Assembly: GCA_015680685.1 (NCBI GenBank)
Contig: MNCI01010128.1
Coordinates: 11,726 to 75,725 of the forward strand
DNA length: 64,000 nt
From: Gnetum montanum
Lineage: Eukaryota; Streptophyta; Gnetopsida; Gnetales; Gnetaceae
Direction of reading: 5' to 3'
Shown in pieces: positions 21,838 through 34,801 of the stretch. Position 1 is the first letter of the stretch. Every line of letters starts with the position of its first letter. The translations under genes and the position numbers were made by a program. The notes beneath the pieces were generated by a model. That model did not search any database. It was given only the letters and a program-made list of their open reading frames with translations, and was not told the origin of the DNA.

Positions 21838-24800
21838 GTGAATAAAGAAAAAATTTCAACCACCACCATAGCCCTGAAGAAGATATCTATATCAACTAAA
21901 TCAAATTCGCATAAATTTCAGTTTTCCATACTAATTTTTGTAGGTTCAATTAAAGGTAAAAAAATTGAATTTTTGATTAATAGTGATGCCAATGATAAAT
22001 TTATTTATCCCAAGTTAATTAATTTATTGAAATTAAGTTTACCTTCCAAGAAAATTATTAAGATAGAACTGGTAGATGGAACGATGGTGAGCAATCATAC
22101 TAGGTATGGAGAGATTAACTTTATCTTGCAAAACATGTCTTTCATTGATGAATTCTTTGAATTTGAACTAGGTGATGTTGATGCAATTTTAGAAATGTCT
22201 TTCCTGCAAAAATTTGATATTACTTCCCATTTTAGAACTTGTATTTCAAAAGTCCCAATCACTAACGGGGTCAACATTCTAAAGGGGGTTGGAATAGTAA
22301 AGAAAATTCATATGATAACTATTAAGAAAGTTAAAAGATTAATCAAAAAAGATGCTACAATGATGGTTGTCAAAGTAACCCAACCTCATAGATCTTTAGG
22401 TACTAAGATTCTAAAAGAACTTAAGGAATATAAAGATTTGGTATTTTTTGAAACTAGAGAACTACCTCCAAAAGAAACTATCGAGCATGCTATTGATATT
22501 TTTTCTGATACACAACCTATTTCAAAAGCCCCTTATATCTTTTCTACTTCTAAATTAAAAGAATTAAAAGTACAAACCAATTATTGTAAGAAGGAAAAAT
22601 TTGACCTAGTGTATCACCTTAGGGTGCACCAAGCTTATTCATTAAAAAGAAAGATGGTATGCTAAGATTATGCATCGATTATAGAGCATTGAATAAAGTG
22701 AAAATTAAAAATATTTATCCCTTGCCTAGTATCGATGATTTTTTTGATCAACTTATGAGTGCATGTTATTTCTCAAAGATTGATTTAAAATCAGGTTATC
22801 ACCAAATAAGGATCAAGGAGAAAGATATTGAGAAAGCTACTTTTTGAACAAGGTATGGATTATACAAATTTGTTGTGATGTCATTTGGATTAACTAATGC
22901 ACCTACAACATTCATGGCATTAAGGAATAATATTTTTCATGAATATCTTAATCAATTTGTTATAGTATTTATGGATGATATACTTGTTTATTCTAAGTCA
23001 AGAGAAGAACATGTCAAACATTTAAAAATTACAATGGAAATTCTAAAAGAGCATTTGTTAAAAGCTAAATTAATTAAATATGAACTCTTTAAGGAAGAAG
23101 TTTCATACTTGGATCATATAGTTTTTGAGAAAGGATTGTAAGTAGATCTAGCAAAAATTAGTGCAATCCAAGACCAGCCTAAATTAAAAGACATTACAAT
23201 GGTTCATAGCTTTTTAGGTTTAGCCAGTTTTTATCAATGTTTCATTAAAGATTATTCTACCTTGGTAGCCCCATTGACTGACCTTTTGCAAGAGAAACGT
23301 GTGTTCAATTTTGATGAAAAATGTAGGGAATCTTTTATCGAATTAAAGATTCTACTTACAATAGCACCTATTTTGAGAATTCCAGATGAAGAATTACCAT
23401 TTGAAGTATCCACAAATGCCTGTGGAATAGGAATCGGTGTAGTTCTTTCATAAGAAGATAAAGCAGTATGTTATGAATCTTGTAGATTATGAGGGGCTTA
23501 GATAAATTACTCAACCCATTATTTAGAATTACTAGCAACTGTTCATGCTTTGAAAGTTTGGAGACATTATCTTTGCGGAAACAGGCTTGTACTAGAAATA
23601 GATCATAAAAGTTTAGAATATTTGTAGAGATAGCCTATTTTGAATACTCATCAAAGGCGAAGGGTAGAATTATTAGCTTAATATGACTTTGAAATCAAAT
23701 ATATTCCTAGTAAGAAAAATGTGGTAGCCAATGCTCTTAGTCGAATGTGGAACTTAATGATAAGTGTGGTAACGGCCCTATGGAAGAAGAAATCAAGGAA
23801 GAAATAAAAGAAGACCTTTATTTTAAAAATATTTTAACCAATATTTCCTATGAGCCTTGATATCAACCTACCTCTAACAGTTTATTAATGAAAGGACAAA
23901 CAGTGTGCATACTAGAAGGAAATTGGAGACCAAGATTATTGTGTGAAGCACATAAAGTACCATATGCAAGACACCTAGGTTATATTACGACCTATATGAT
24001 AATTTTCAAATCTTATTTTTGGTCTAGAATAAAGAATGATGTGTCCTCATACATTAAAAATTTTCCAATGTGCCAAAGAATAAAAGCTGCATAGAGGAAA
24101 CCTAGTGGATTATTACAATATATGGAAGTCCCAACTTAGAAATGGGAAGATGTCACTATCAATTTCATTATGGAATTACCAATAACCAAAAGGGAAATGA
24201 CTCAATTTTCATAGTGGTTAATCATCTATTCAAGATGGCACATTTTATTAGCTTTGAAATCTATAAACATAGCAAAAGAAGTAGTCCAAAAATTGGTATG
24301 TGCATTACTTTGATTGCATGGTTGTTCAAAATCTATCACCTTAGACAAAGATCCTAAGTTCATATTCAAATTCTAGAAAATTTTCTTTAGAGAGCTTGGA
24401 ACCCAGTTGAAGTTTAGCATAGCTTATCACCCTAAGACTGATAGGCAAATTCAATGTGTGAATAGAATATTAGAAGATATCCTATGAAGTTATGTCAGGA
24501 GTATACCAAAAAAATGGGAGAATTATTTGCATCTAGTAGAATTTTCCTATAATAACAATTATCAATGTTCCATACATCGAACACCATTTGAAGTAGTATA
24601 TGAACATAATTGTTGTACACCTCTAACCTAGGTAGATCCAACCTTAAGAACAGAATGGAAAAAAGAAGAAATGAAAATAATGGAACACATTGTCACAAGA
24701 ATTAAACAAAATTTACAAGTTGCCTAAGATAAATATAAAGGATATGTAGATCAACATCAACTTAAAAAAGAATTTCAAGAAGGAGATCAATTATTACTAA

Positions 24801-24856
24801 GAGTAAAGCCTACCAAAAGTTCTCTGAAACTAGGAAAATATACTAAATTAGTACTA
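21838..24856 (+). pseudogene. pol: pol of element G: protease, RT, RNase H, integrase (ends at B insertion)
   Basis: Protease is at about 21930-22200, but the active site expected as DSGA reads NSDA (LINSDANDKFI). RT has [46 protein letters not shown] and FMDDILVYSK (22660-23020). One-base frame changes occur near 22650 and from 23760 on. RNase H follows (FEVSTNACGIGIGVVLS; catalytic Asp replaced by Asn). Integrase keeps a partial HHCC finger (HLGYITTYMI...CQRI), a first catalytic Asp changed to Asn (TINFIMELP) and a GKYTKL tail, where element B begins. Many changes are G-to-A or C-to-T. It is strongly decayed, especially the integrase. Confidence 0.85.
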
Positions 24857-27131
24857 TGATGTCTAAAAACATTGATGGCTGGAACACTAAGAGGTCATCA
24901 GGCATACAGCCTAACCCCGAGGCTATGGGAGGTTCGTTTTGGAGAGAATGGAAATAGGGTGCCCTGAATGGTTTGGTCAATTAGATAGGGACTTACATGG
25001 TGTAACAATAACCATTTGCAAAAGCCCAAAAATAGTATTGCAAATTAAGTGAAAATATGTGTTAGCAGTGGAAAATGCAAGAAATTATGCTAAAATTTGA
25101 AACAAATGCTGAATGAAAATGAAATGAGAGTTTAAGTGAAGAAATGCACCATTCCAAGATTAGGGGAATGTGACTTCTAATTAATTAGTGTGTGAAATTA
25201 GTATGTAGTGGTAGATAGGCACAATAGGGTAGCACGATAGTGTGGTCACAGTCTCTGGGATGTTGCGGACGTGATGCTGGCAATGACAAAAGAGGCTAGA
25301 CCTATCAGACATACAGTTGTCACATTATGTAGGAGGTAGAAAGACTAGGTCATGGTACTTAGCTAGGTATCAAGCTCAAGTTCTAAAGTACAAGAGTGAT
25401 GAAGATGCTAAGAATGATCTAGTGCTTGATGCTTGGAGTGATTCATCAATCATCAACTCATGATCTCGCCAATAGATCCTCCAAAATGCTAATTAGCGAG
25501 GATTCATAGAGTTAGGGTTGATGTGAGATGTAGACTAGATGTCACGTGGCTTGGGTCCCACATAGCATGGGTGCAAACAAGTCACATTGACATGTTACAC
25601 TTGAAGTGTTAATCTCTAAGTATCAAGCTCAATGGTGTTACGCTCTGCAAGACAAGAACAAGAATTGAAAATATACCAAACTATGACCACACCACCTAGA
25701 CCATGTGTGCCAAAGTCTGGAGGACTATCATGTACCTAGAAATAATGCCAAAACACATGCAACTGGGAGCCTATGCTGCAGGACTTTGTCTTCCCTCTCA
25801 TTTGAGTAGGGTCAAGCATAAGGACAATTTTGGGGATCAATGGGGGGTGGAAAAATAAAGCAAAATACTAATCTTGGCTGCCAGAGGGATGTTGGAGCTA
25901 AAATAAAGGTCAATTATAAGTTCTGGAAGCTTTTGGAGGGATTCGAAGGCATCTCCCAAGTGTCACACTGTCTATGTTGCACAGCATGATAGAGTGTAGT
26001 GTGAACACTTAGAAAATTTTTTCAGATTTTGGCTTGTCACATTGTCTATGCTGCATAGCATAGTAGACCATAGTACCCACATTTTGATGAATTTTGCCAA
26101 AATTTTCAATGTTTCTTCATGGCACACTGACCACATTCTAGAGGTGAAGTAGGACAGGCAGCCTCAAAAGTTAGAAAATTGCCAAATGCATCTTCCATGT
26201 CTAGATAGCTTAACAGACTTCTAGTCCAACAGTTAGAAAAATTTGAGCCTTGAAACTTGTGCAATGCTATCTACACTATGCAACGTAGTAGAGCGTAATA
26301 GGCCCAAAAGATAGAAAATTTGCCAAACTATTTTTTCCATGCTAAGCACCTTTGACAACTCCTAGCCTAGTACTTGGGCAGACTGGCAATGGGGACATGT
26401 GTTAAGTTGGGCAAGCTAGAGAGCATAGCTAGCTTGACAACCTGGGAGATAGAAAATTTGCCAAATTGTTTGATCCATTCTAAGTGATCCTAACTACTTC
26501 TAGCTTAACATTTGTGCAAACTGGCCTTCAAACAGTGTCACACTGGCTATGCTGTAGAGCATAGTAGGAAAACTTATAAAAAATTTACAAAACTCAGGAC
26601 TTCCAGTGTGCTAAGCTGTCTATGCTTTGCAGCATGACACCAGACTTAGAAAAATTTTGTCCAAGTTTTGACACTTAGAAAAATCTATCAGTGAAGCACA
26701 AGAGCCCAAAATTAGTGGTGTTTCACTAGCTTCTTTTTGTTGATTTTTGAAAGACTAACCCAAGATATGTCGACAAAGAATACGAAACACCATGATGAAC
26801 ATGACATCAACACTATTTGTTAATGCCTGCTTGGATAATGCTGCACTGTACTTGAGAGTGCCAAGGTGATGGGATGTGATAGGGAATAGTTTAGGGAGAT
26901 GGGTTAAGGGACAATGGGTGGAAAGGACTGATGTGTGATGTAATGCCATGACAGCTCGTTGCCATAACATGATCCCTTATCAGAGTGCTTATGAAGGAGT
27001 CAGCATGCAGAGTTGTCCTACTCTTTCGATTTTGACCTCTCATCGGAGTGCTTATGAGATAGTTGATCCAAGGCCAGGCTGGTTACAAAATGGCAACTAT
27101 GTCATTTGACTTGGGTACTTGACTTGTCACA
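24857..27131 (-). repeat. 3' LTR of element B (2275 bp)
   Basis: On the - strand it starts TGTGACAAGTC at 27131 and ends ACATCA at 24857. Bases 24857-26523 align with 39595-41261. The TATA box that is intact in the 5' LTR is mutated here (25500-25507). U3 (about 25950-26650) has repeated imperfect palindromes such as CTATGCTGCATAGCATAG (26046-26063), each followed by an ACTTAGAAAATTTTT-like string. Confidence 0.85.
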
Positions 27132-27166
27132 TTTTTTTATCTTTTTCTTTCATCTATTTTTTTTTG
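27132..27166 (-). other. Polypurine tract of element B
   Basis: T-rich on +, so the - strand reads A/G-rich (AGATGAAAGAAAAAGATA) immediately before the LTR start TGTGACAAG, as needed for plus-strand priming. Confidence 0.65.
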
Positions 27167-28171
27167 CTAGGTAAAATGTGTGTTCTATTTACTTAGAGGC
27201 AACCACATCGCATCTGTAATATAGGTGTTTCCTCCCCAAGATGAGTTGTGTTGCATCCGTTTGGGGCTTTAACTAGTCCAGAAAGGCTCCCCATGGGACA
27301 AGTTGCATTACATCCATCATAGGTTCATCTGCTAACTACAGGAAAGGTTACGTGCGCATTAGGGAAGCTTGAAAGGGATAAGGGAGATTGTAAGATCAAG
27401 AGGTAGAGGTTAGGTTGGCTAAGGGGATACTAAGGATATGCACTCTCAAGTAGCTAGACAAGCCAAAACGAACACATTGGAACAATGAAGTGCCTTGCTA
27501 TTATGATGCAATGCACCCTTGAATGGCACTACCTAGACTTCATCCTGCAAATGCAACACAAAGAAAACAAGAAAAAAAACAACCACTATGTGAGATAAGA
27601 ATAAAGTCTTGCCTGCCAGGGGAATTGTGAGGGCTGCAAGTGTTGTGTCAGGTGCATGTAATGTCCAAAGTAGGAAGACTAGTGTAGGCATCAACTATGG
27701 CAAGCAAGAAAGCTCCAACAACCATGAGAGAAGTGAGCACTCAAGTGGCTAGGAGCAATGGTGATGCAGGTGCTTAGGAGTTCTCACCAAAGTTAAGAGC
27801 CAGGAAAGTTAGCTATAGAGCAAGAAGCCATGCTACCAAATGCTCTTCTAGACTCAGGTGATGGTGAGGGCCGAAGAATAATAATATTGTGGCTGGGCCA
27901 TAGTATTTTTGGGACTCTAATAAGTTTTTTTGACAATAAGAGCTATGACCAAAATGATTGGCAGTGGTGAGAGTAGCTGCGAAAGGTCAACAAGATGCCA
28001 GGGATGGCAATGTTGCAAATGTCCTAGAGGGTTTTTCTTTCATGACATGAACTTCATTCTGGAATTGTAATGCCCCATCCCATAGTGTGGGTAGGCAATG
28101 GAAGATTGGAGGTACTCTTGCTCGCTTGTTCACAAAATCATGTATGTTGGACTATAGATGCTGAATTGTGA
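27167..28171. other. Non-coding 3' region of element B
   Basis: No coding frame recognised. It contains a CTTCATCCTGCAA block (about 27538) also seen in C near 44768, showing that the two elements share this tail. Confidence 0.45.
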
Positions 28172-28490
28172 ACCTAGTTTTAGGTCTTGGTGGACCACCA
28201 GCGGTGCTAGTTTAAGGTCCCAGTAGATTATGATCCTAGTTTAAGGTTTGGGTGGACTGTGATGTGCTAGTTTAAGGTCCCAGTAGACTATTGTGATAGT
28301 TTAACATCATAGTGGATAGTGGTTGGCTAGTTTAAGGTCATAGCAGACCATGCTATGGGTGCCAATTTAATGTCATAGCCCAAGGACATTCTGTGCTAGT
28401 TTAATGTCATAGTGGACATTCTATGTTATTTTAACATCATAGTGGATATTTTGTGCCAGTTTAACATCATAGTTGATGTTCTGCTTACCT
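28172..28490 (-). repeat. Minisatellite after integrase of element B
   Basis: Eight to ten units containing CTAGTTTAAGGTCCCAGTAG or GCCAGTTTAACATCATAGT on the + strand; on the - strand they read CCACTATGATGTTAAACTGG, nearly the unit of A (11225-11668). Same location relative to integrase. Confidence 0.8.
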
Positions 28491-28519
28491 TGCTTTTGTT
28501 GTTGATGGAATACTACATG

Positions 28520-31500
28520 TCAGGTGTAGTATGGCTTCAAGTACGAGTGGTTAACTAGATTGGCAAACTCATTGCCATCTAGATCAATGAGCTTGAAGGC
28601 TCTATTGTCATACGCCTTAGTGACCAAGAAAGGCCCTTCCTAGTTGACTGAGAATTTATCTACAAGCTCATGAACAACCTTGGGAACTAGGTCGCCCTTC
28701 TTGATTGGGCACTAATGCTAATTGTCATAATGCTTTTGTCATTGCTTCTCTTGGTACCACTCGTTGCGATCAAGCATTTGGATGCACTCTTCCTTTATAG
28801 AGTCAAGGTCGATGGTTCTCAACTCATTATTTTTAATCTCATCCATGAAGTTTAAGAGGATCATGCGAAGAGACAAGGCCTACAATTCAAGAGGAAACAC
28901 TACTTTAGAGCTATACATAAGACTATATGGTGTTTTATCTATTGTGGTTCTGCACATCATGTGGTAAGCCTAAAGTGCATAGACTAATTGTTTGTGCCAT
29001 CATCACTTGCTATTGTTAAGCATCCTCTTCAGAAGGTTGATGATGATCTTATTTGTAGCCTCCACTTAACCATTTTCCTGCAAGTAGTATGGGGACGAAA
29101 AAGAGTGTTTGATGTCAAGGTTTTCACAGAAGGCTTTGGTTTCTACACTGCTAAGTTGTGGCCCATTGTTTGTGACTATAGTCATGGGGAGACCAAATCT
29201 GGTCACTATTGTATCAAGAATGAATTTGCAAACCTATTGAGATGTTGTCTTCCTAAGGGAAATAGCTTCAACCCACTTCGTAAAATACTCAATTATGATA
29301 ATGATGAAGTTGTATCCTATGAAAGACTTAGGTGTTATAGGCCCTATGATGTCCAACCCCCAACATTGAAATGGCCATGTGATTTGCATAATATTTAGTT
29401 TAGTAGGTGACACATGCATTAGGTTCCCATGCCTCTGGCACATGTTCCATGTTCTGACCTTGGAGATGCAATCGTGCTTCATGTAAGGCCAGTAATAGCC
29501 TAGATGCCTAATTTTTGCTACCATTGTCCTAGGCGCTATATGACCCCCACATAATCCCTCGTGGACTTAATCAATGATATTTTATGCTTCACTACTGCTA
29601 ACAAAAGTTAATAGTATCTCATCATAGGATCTACGACACAAGGTATTGTCACCTATTAAGACATACTACCATGACCATTTTCGCACTGTGTCCTTTTGGG
29701 CAGAGGTTAAGTTTTGTGAGGGCTCTCCCTATTGGGGGTATGCCTTAATGTCATCATACCATTCTTGGGCATGAGTTATACTTATAGATGTGATACTTGT
29801 TGCATAGATTACAGGTTCAATGCAATCCATGATTGAAGTGGGCAAAGTAGAGAACATATTTGGTAATGTGCTTAAGGCTAAAGTTGCTAGTGTATCTACT
29901 ATGGCATTTTCGTTGTGGGGGATATGTTGGACATCTATGGTTGTGAATTATTTTAGTAAGTGTTTTTCCAAATCACAGTAAGATTGTAGATGTTGCTCTT
30001 TACAAGTGTAAACCTTTGTGACTTGGTTAATAACTAGCTATGAATCACCTTGAATTGCTATATTTTGGATTCCTAACTCTTGAGCTACTAGAATGCCTCT
30101 AAGGAGGACTTCATATTCCACCACATTATTTATACAAAGAAATGCAAAGTGATATGCAAAGGGTTGAACCTCTCTAGAGGGAAATGTAATAATAGTGGTG
30201 GCACTCCCACCTTGTGTGGTCAAAGCAACATCAAAGTATAGAATAGCCTCGAAATTTGTAGGCACTTGGCTTATACTACTAACATGCTCATCTAGGAATT
30301 ATAGACCTATCATTTCCTAATAAACTATGGGTGAAGTCATGAGTTGGGCAGCTATTGCTTAACCTTTCATGGATGCCTACACTATGTAATGCAGGTCAAA
30401 CTCTGCGATTATTACCTTCCATATTGCTATTCTACTACTTTCATATATGTTTGTTGTAATAGCCCTAAGTATGTTACTCTTGCAAATGATGTTGACTTAA
30501 CTGTGAAAAAGGTAGCATCTCCATTTTTTTAAGTGCAAAGACTAGGGCAAGGTAGTTTTTCTCCACATCATTATATTTTGCCTCATGTGCTACTACTGCA
30601 TGGCTTAAATAGTAAACAGGAACTTCAAAACCATTGTCTCACTTTTGTTAGAGCAAAGAAGTAATGGGTGTATCTGAGATTGCAAGGTAGATGTAAAAAG
30701 TTTTATCTCTTTGCAGAGGATGGAATATTGTAAGTTGAACTAGCTCCTTTTTCAAGTTGTTAAATGCCTCTTGGCATTGATCTATCCACTCAAAGTTAAC
30801 TCCTTTTCTGAGAAAATGTTGCATTGGTTGTAACTTATTAGTCAACTTGCGATAAACCTACATATGAATTGTATTCTACCTTGTAATCAACATAACTCCT
30901 TAAGGTTTGCTGGTGGTGCCAACTTGATGATAGCTTTAACTTTGTCAAGGTCTATGTGTATTCCTATTTTTGATACCACAAAGCCTAACATGAGACTAGT
31001 TTTAATGACAAAAACACACATTTTGGGATTAATACAAAGGTCATTCCTACGACAACATTTATGAACACGATCCAAGTCATTTGCGTGGTCATGAGCCATT
31101 TTGGACTTGATTGTTATGTCATCAATGTAGTCATTGAGCAGTTCTAGTAGATAGTCACTAAAAATGTATGTCATTACACATTGATATGTTGCTTTGACAT
31201 TTTTTAATCCAAAAGTCATCATTTTATAACAAAATGGCCCCCAAGGGCTCATGAAAGTAGTGGTAAGCTAATGCTCTAGGTTGATGCAAATTTGGTTGTA
31301 CCTCGAAAACCCATCCATAAAGGACAACAAGGCATGACCAGCCGTAGTATCAACAAGTTGGTCAATACTAGGAAATGGGAAATCATCTTTAATGGTTTCC
31401 TTGTTTAGGTCTCAAAAGTCTATGAAAATGCATATTCCTTTGGTTTTCTTAGGGACAACTACAATGTTTGAAACCCAGTCTACATAGTTGACTGCTTGGA

Positions 31501-32006
31501 TAAAATCGGCTTGGTAAAGCTTAGTGATTTCATCATGGACAACCAATGCGATCCCTAGCTTGATTTTACAAGCATTTTTTTAACTATTTTAATGCTTGAA
31601 TATAAAATAATATGATGTTGTATTATACGTGGGTCTAAGCCCAGCATGTCCTCATAAGACCATGTGAACACCTTGACATTATCACTAAGGACTCTAGAGA
31701 TGTTTTGTTGGATTCAAGGCTCCAGTAAAGAACTAAGCTTTGATTTTTTTTCCTCACCTTTACATGTTGTTACAAGGGCTTCTATGAGGGGATCCTTAGT
31801 CACATCACCTACTTCAAAGTTTAGAGCTCGAACTTAATGTTCTAGCCAATCTAGTGATGTTTCTAGGGATGTTATGTTGGTATCATAAGAAGGTAGTTCG
31901 AAGTCCAAAAGTTTCATGTTTATGTGTCTCATGAGCTTTCCATAAGGTCTAGTCAAGGTTAAAGGTGAATGAAGACTCTCGTATGTGTTCATTTTTTCAA
32001 GAGATC
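28520..32006 (-). pseudogene. pol: pol of element B: RT, two RNase H domains, integrase
   Basis: Starts after an acceptor-like TTGTAG (32012-32007) with an ATG and a lead (SPLTLTRPYGK) matching that of A (APLTLTGPYGR). RT at about 31560-30850 has MMTFGLKNVKATYQCVMTYI and YIDD (NDYIDDITIKS). First RNase H 30845-30648. The second, Tat-specific RNase H 30265-30038 keeps its first Asp (LYFDVA), unlike A. Integrase from about 29560: CQRHGNLMHVSP, catalytic Asp in WGLDIIGPI, but the second catalytic Asp is Asn (VTNNGPQ, GAC to AAC). It ends with a FLVTKAYDNRAFKLIDLDGN tail and a stop at 28522-28520. Stops and some frame changes throughout. Confidence 0.88.
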
Positions 32007-32488
32007 CTACAAGATAACTAGAAAAACATCAAGCAACATCTATTTTAATGAAGCAAAATGCATAAAATAAGGAAGATAATTAACTATGCAGTATCAAAAA
32101 TAATTTATTTATATATGTTTTATTATTTTTTATGTTCTTTTCTATGGCTTTGATAGGTCACAAAATTGCTAGTTTAAGGTCATAGTTGACAGTAAACTAT
32201 GTGTAAGGTGTAAACCTAAGCAAAGCTTGAAAGACTTGAAGCAGGGGGCCAAGCTAAACATTCATCAAGCAAGTAGAAAAAATGTAAAAAATTTCAAAGT
32301 GTGAAAATCTAAAAAGGTTAAAAAAAAATTTCTAACTCTAGGTGTTACGCTGCATGGGACATGGAATATTCTGTGTTATGCATGGGACACAGGACATTCC
32401 ACGTTACACAATGGACATGAAGCGTTCCATGTTACACATGGAACATGGGATATCCCTAAAGGGTGACATGTCACTTGACCCTGAAGGG

Positions 32489-32496
32489 TATAAATA
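32489..32496 (+). promoter_or_regulatory. TATA box of the opposite-strand gene of B
   Basis: GGGTATAAATAGGGG, a near-ideal plant TATA box, 132 bp before the ATG at 32628. Upstream (32338-32460) are repeated GTTACGC/ATGGGACA-type inverted repeats. Confidence 0.65.
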
Positions 32497-32627
32497 GGGG
32501 TTTACTCATTGTAAACTTGTCATTTTCACTGTTATAGCCAATAATCTTTTAAGTGTAGCATGACCAAGGTAGAGCGTATCATCCACAAAGTGTGATAGTA
32601 GAAGAGCTAGAGCTTAACAGCAAGAAA

Positions 32628-34801
32628 ATGGTGCATAGGAGTGAGCATAGACACCCCAGCCTTACTAATATTAACAAGGGTGGGAACTCCTGGAGGCAAC
32701 TCCCTAGGGAACACATTGAAGAGTGTCAATAGGCACCATCTGTCAGGTATGTCATCACATCTTACTCTTGATTTCTTATTCCCTTTTTTGGTTTCCACAT
32801 TTGTGCTTTGGGGTCCTAAGGTTTAGGGGGGCGTCCTACCATGGGCAAGGACCATTGCGGCCACTACTATCATCACGACCATTGTGCTACAGCCACTATC
32901 ATTACCTCTTCCATGGCTATAAGGGAATGCACATCACGAGTCATCCATGTTTTTTTTAGGGTTTGATGGCATCCTACACCATGGTGCTAGGCATGGGTTT
33001 TGTCATAGGCTTCTGGGTGTTACGCACCATGGGATGGGACAAGGTTTTTATTGTGTCCCACATGGTGGGATGAGCCAGGGATTTCAGCCATACTACTTAG
33101 CATAGTGCATTAGGGGGAAGGGTTTTGGATGCTCTGCATCCCATATCATGTGACAGGTTTTTTAAAAAATAAAATTTTGTCTCACACAGTGGGATGGGTT
33201 GTCAAGTTCTAGGGTATCCCTAAGAGTGTGACCCAAAATTTAGAAAAAAATTTGGGATTGCTACATTTTGTGCTTGGAAAATTTCACACATTTTTGTGAT
33301 GTCACGCTCCATGGGAGCATGACCAACACTTGAGAATTTTTGCACATTTGAGCATTGTCATGCTCCCTAGGAGCATGACGAAGACTTAGAAAATTTTTCC
33401 AAATTTTGGCTAGTCATCTACAACTATCACACTCCCTTTGAGAAATTTGTGCAAATTTTTCTATTGGAATATGCAGTCATCACATTCCCTAGGAGCATGA
33501 CCTACACTTAGAAAAATTTTTCACTCTTTGCTAGTTGTTCCACAGCCATCACACTCCCTAGGAGCATGAAAAACACTTAGAAATTTTTTTTGCAAAAAGT
33601 ATTACGCTCTGTGGGAGCGTAACAAATAGTTAGAAAAATTTTCAAAATTTTTTTTATTCTCTCATGCATCATTTATCTATTACCTTTGTTGTTTTATTGC
33701 CATTGTCCTAATATTAACATTTTTATTTTTATGACAGTACAGGGTCCTATTGAAACCTACCTTGGTGGTGGTTGAATAAGTAGGGATCTTGTGTTGTATG
33801 AGTGATCTCGTGCCTAATGTCCCTGCACCGCATGCACGCATAGGCCACCAAGTAGTCTAGTTTCGGGGAGGTGCACAAGCATTCTTGGAATTCCTACTTT
33901 TCCATTTTAATGTGATGATGTGGTCACACTTGTTAGCTGAAGCCATAGGTGTCCTAGCTGAAACATTGTTGCCTAGGGTAAATTGAGGCATTTTAAAATT
34001 CATGTCGGATGAACCTACTAAAGGCGAAAGGGCAGAGAGCTCGAGTTAGCATCTAAAAGGTCTTAGACCTTTGTCTTGGATCTAGGAGATGCTCAAGGTC
34101 AAGTGTTATCATAAATATAACACTATATTTATTGCCTGCCATGTGAGCATGGCCTTCTAAAATCCACCTATAATAGTTTACTATGCTAGAGGGTGAGCCC
34201 CATTATGATAATGAAAGTTTTTTCTTGTGTTTTTTTTTGTATAACATAAAATGCTTATTGCCCTTTTGTCTATCGCTAGATTTTTTATTGATGAAGATGG
34301 CCTTCATGACAAAGAAGATTCATTAGCCCTAGTCCAAACAACCCTACAAGAGTTCTCATCTGCTGAGAATATATGTGCTGGTGTCATAGGGAAAATTGGG
34401 GCAAATATGAGAACTTACCCAACTATATACACTAAATCCTATGTGAGGTGCCAGGATCTCAAGTGGTTAGATGGTGAGTGGGCATCCTACTAGATACCCA
34501 CTATGGAAGAAGTTTCAATTCAAGTACCACCATTTCCCACACCATTTGTGCCAAGTAAGCTATTACCCATTTATTTTATTTTCATGCATTTTTTTTAGTT
34601 TATGTTTCCATCACATTGCTGATTCTATTTTTTCAGTTTATGTTTCCATCACATTGCTGTTTCCATCACATGTTATCCTATTTACTAATTAGTTTATCAT
34701 TTTATCTTTGTTTTGCATAAGATCCAAGGAAAGATGCAAAACCTAGTAGAGCAACAGAACCTAGTGAAGTGGTGGATAAAGACGGAGAGGAGAAGCCTTA
34801 G
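32628..34801 (+). pseudogene. Opposite-strand spliced gene inside element B (4 exons)
   Basis: It lies between protease and RT of B, on the other strand. Exon 1 32628-32746 (MVHRSEHRHPSL..., donor CAG/GTATGT, phase 2). Exon 2 33743-34192, 450 bp, phase-compatible; reads KPTLVVVE, then VGILCC, FRGGAQAFLEFLLFHFNVMM with Trp retained (MWSHL), and YNTIFIACHVS. Exon 3 34280-34554, 275 bp (GFFIDEDGLHDKEDSLALV, ending PPFPTPFVPS). Exon 4 34722-34801, short and acidic (PSEVVDKDGEEKP) with TAG. Exons 2 and 3 match A in length, phase and sequence. Intron 1 (996 bp) is full of hairpin repeats. There are in-frame stops in exons 1 and 2. Best guess: FCP1-type HAD pseudo-phosphatase. Confidence 0.75.
33290..33625 (+). 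repeat. Hairpin repeat array in intron 1 of the B opposite-strand gene
   Basis: Five to six inverted repeats, for example CACGCTCCATGGGAGCATGA, TCATGCTCCCTAGGAGCATG and TTACGCTCTGTGGGAGCGTA (33602-33622), mostly followed by an ACTTAGAAAAATTTTTC-like string. The arms TTACGCTC/GAGCGTAA are the same as in U3 of the A LTR. Confidence 0.8.
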
